From contig JXTB01000244.1 in NCBI GenBank assembly GCA_002914805.1, forward strand, positions 294,723 to 358,722: a stretch of DNA of 64,000 nt, given 5' to 3'. The position numbers and the translations under genes were made by a program. This document shows positions 62,537-64,000 of the stretch, piece by piece (positions within the stretch are counted from its first letter, which is position 1; each line of letters starts with the position of its first letter). The DNA comes from Parasponia andersonii (Eukaryota; Streptophyta; Magnoliopsida; Rosales; Cannabaceae). Below the pieces are notes generated by a model that was not told where the DNA came from, did not search any database, and was given only the letters and a program-made list of their open reading frames with translations.

Positions 62537-63334
62537 TGTTGTGTAAAATATGAACACAAGTACACATATCGAACAAGTAATAAAGTATAAGTATAGTTCC
62601 CATGAGGACTGTGCCTATTAAGTACCAAAAGTATTCTAACTCTAGTTTTATTTGAAAGCAAATCAAAAGGAAATATTTCACAAAAATAAATCTAATAACT
62701 AAATAAAAAGAAAGCAAATAAAATAATAAATAGGATAATTAAGTAGCTAAAGACCTAGGGTTTCTGATTCACCTAGATTAATATGCCTAAATTATTCAAT
62801 CTAATGAATTAATGTTCATTCCCTATGCTAATAGCAAATTTCTCTATTATATCCATTCATCTTTCTCAAGAATTAACAAACATATTTCAATAGATAAGTT
62901 CCAACATCTTTGTGAAAACTATGAACTTATCAAAACTTATTAAGCACAAGAAATTCATATTACTGCACAAGCCTCATAAATATCTTTATCCTACAATAAT
63001 CTCATGTCATATTAATCAAGAAAAATTCAATCCTCCCTTCTTAGATCTTAGATTACACCTCTAATTTTATGCAAAAGTTGGCCAAACCCTCACAAGCATT
63101 AAGCATAGATTAATATAACTAGTATAGAATAGGTTTAGTTTATAGCTAAACACCAACTTGTATTAAAATTAAAATAATCAAGACATCATAATTCAGCTAC
63201 ATCGTAGCTCTAGAAAATAGATTTAGTTTATAGCTAAAGCAAAAGGAAATATGATAATTCTGAAGATAAAGAGTAAACAAAAAAAAACTCTAAACGAATT
63301 TGAGTTGTAGCACTTCTATCTCTGACTCATGCCG

Positions 63335-63400
<66 letters not shown>

Positions 63401-63889
63401 GTAGTCTAAAACTCTCAAAAGTCCCCAAATAAATCCAAAAATGACCTATTTATAAGCTTGGAGGTAGCCACATCAAAAATTAGGTCAATAGGAAAGATAT
63501 AAACTAAATTTCCGTAGCATGGCACTGGAACACCACTAAAACAATGCTGGGGTGCTATCCAAATTACCAAGTCTCCTTTTGTGCTTGAACTAGTACTAGA
63601 GTGCTACTAACATGGCTCTAGGGTACTTACTTCTCTGGTCCTCGCAAATTTCAACTTAATTTGTGCCTTTTAAGTGCTTTAGCGCTATTGACAAGTGTCA
63701 AGGTACTCCATTCTCTTCCTATCTCACCACAAATCATACTATTTTGCTCCAAATGCCACTAAGTATACCAAAATTATCTAACCTACACTCAAAATATCAA
63801 AAACACAAATAAAACCTATAAAAACTTTAAGAATCCACCAAATGCCTCGTTTAAATGATATCTAATTCGTGAGTAAAACTCACTTATCA
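62537..63889 (-). repeat. 5' LTR of the gag-only element
   Basis: The plus-strand ends are tgttgtgtaaaa and cacttatca. It contains a (CT)n tract followed by (TCTA)n at about 63339-63393, absent from or much shorter in the other LTR, showing growth of simple sequence after insertion. Confidence 0.9.
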
Positions 63890-64000
63890 GTTTTATTTTG
63901 TAGTTGATAAATTATTACTTGTTTATAGTATATGGATGATTATTCATAGACTTTTGAATTTGTATTTATTAATTTGTAGTCGTGTAGAAACCTTAGCCAT
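63890..64000. other. Flanking sequence right of the gag-only element
   Basis: It begins with the second target-duplication copy, gtttt. Nothing else is recognisable in the remaining bases. Confidence 0.6.

Larger units (their letters stand above)
58336..63889 (-). mobile_element. Complete-length gag-only LTR element, Tat/Athila-like (fossil)
   Basis: Two LTRs in direct orientation, 58336-59625 (3' LTR) and 62537-63889 (5' LTR), bound a 2.9 kb interior read on the minus strand. A 5-base target duplication, gtttt, lies at 58331-58335 and 63890-63894. The primer-binding site next to the 5' LTR is tggcaccattgctggaga, close to the Asp-tRNA-type site of Athila/Tat elements. Before the 3' LTR the minus strand has ctcgaggatgagcaaat and a tattggggta purine tract, another hallmark of that group. 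The interior encodes only decayed gag; no protease, reverse transcriptase or integrase is visible. LTRs differ by many point changes and small indels, so the insertion is not recent. It is broken and would have depended on another element. Confidence 0.88.

Noticed and set aside
63339-63393. CT and TCTA tandem repeats as a CRISPR-like or regulatory array
   Set aside because: It is simple-sequence DNA inside an LTR without spacers.
1-64000. tRNA, rRNA or snRNA genes
   Set aside because: No cloverleaf-like A and B box pairs or conserved rRNA/snRNA stretches were recognised by eye; tRNAscan-SE or Infernal would be decisive.

Overview
This is nuclear DNA of a flowering plant, most likely a eudicot. 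The genes are intron-rich with GT-AG borders, AT-rich introns and spacers. They encode plant-specific families: a protein-only RNase P, a PRONE-type RopGEF, a three-repeat MYB, an ABI-like SCAR/WAVE subunit, a DUF4378 protein and an NFD6-like organelle protein. Retroelement fossils are of the Ty1/copia, chromovirus, Tat and L1 types usual in plants. Exon borders were read by eye from splice signals and reading phase; every gene model below closes in frame.

Layout. 1-16.5 kb is a nested pile of retroelement fossils: a copia-like element whose 3' LTR is split by a 2.18 kb solo LTR, a minus-strand chromovirus-like gypsy remnant, the 3' part of a Tat-lineage gypsy element with an antisense extra ORF, and a second copy of the same solo LTR. 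16.56-18.7 kb is a 5'-truncated L1-type LINE. 19.6-41.3 kb is a gene block: NFD6-like (+), PRORP1-like (+), ABI-like SCAR/WAVE subunit (+), RopGEF (-) and MYB3R (-). At 42.8-43.2 kb lies a broken fragment of a COI1-like jasmonate receptor gene. 43.2-52.6 kb is AT-rich spacer with short repeats. 52.6-56.7 kb holds a DUF3741/DUF4378 (TRM/LONGIFOLIA-like) gene (+). 58.3-63.9 kb is a gag-bearing LTR element without visible pol; it has both LTRs and a 5-bp target duplication.

Shared themes. PRORP1 and NFD6 proteins act in organelles. The ABI-like and RopGEF genes converge on each other and both act in ROP-GTPase to actin control. MYB3R governs G2/M genes and its upstream region carries AACGG cores. 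No bacterial-type operons, CRISPR arrays or tRNA genes were seen.

Most interesting: two interleaved inverted repeats in NFD6 intron 2, the antisense extra ORF of the Tat-type fossil, a GC-AG intron at the catalytic domain of PRORP1, the COI1-like relic, and the gag-only LTR element.
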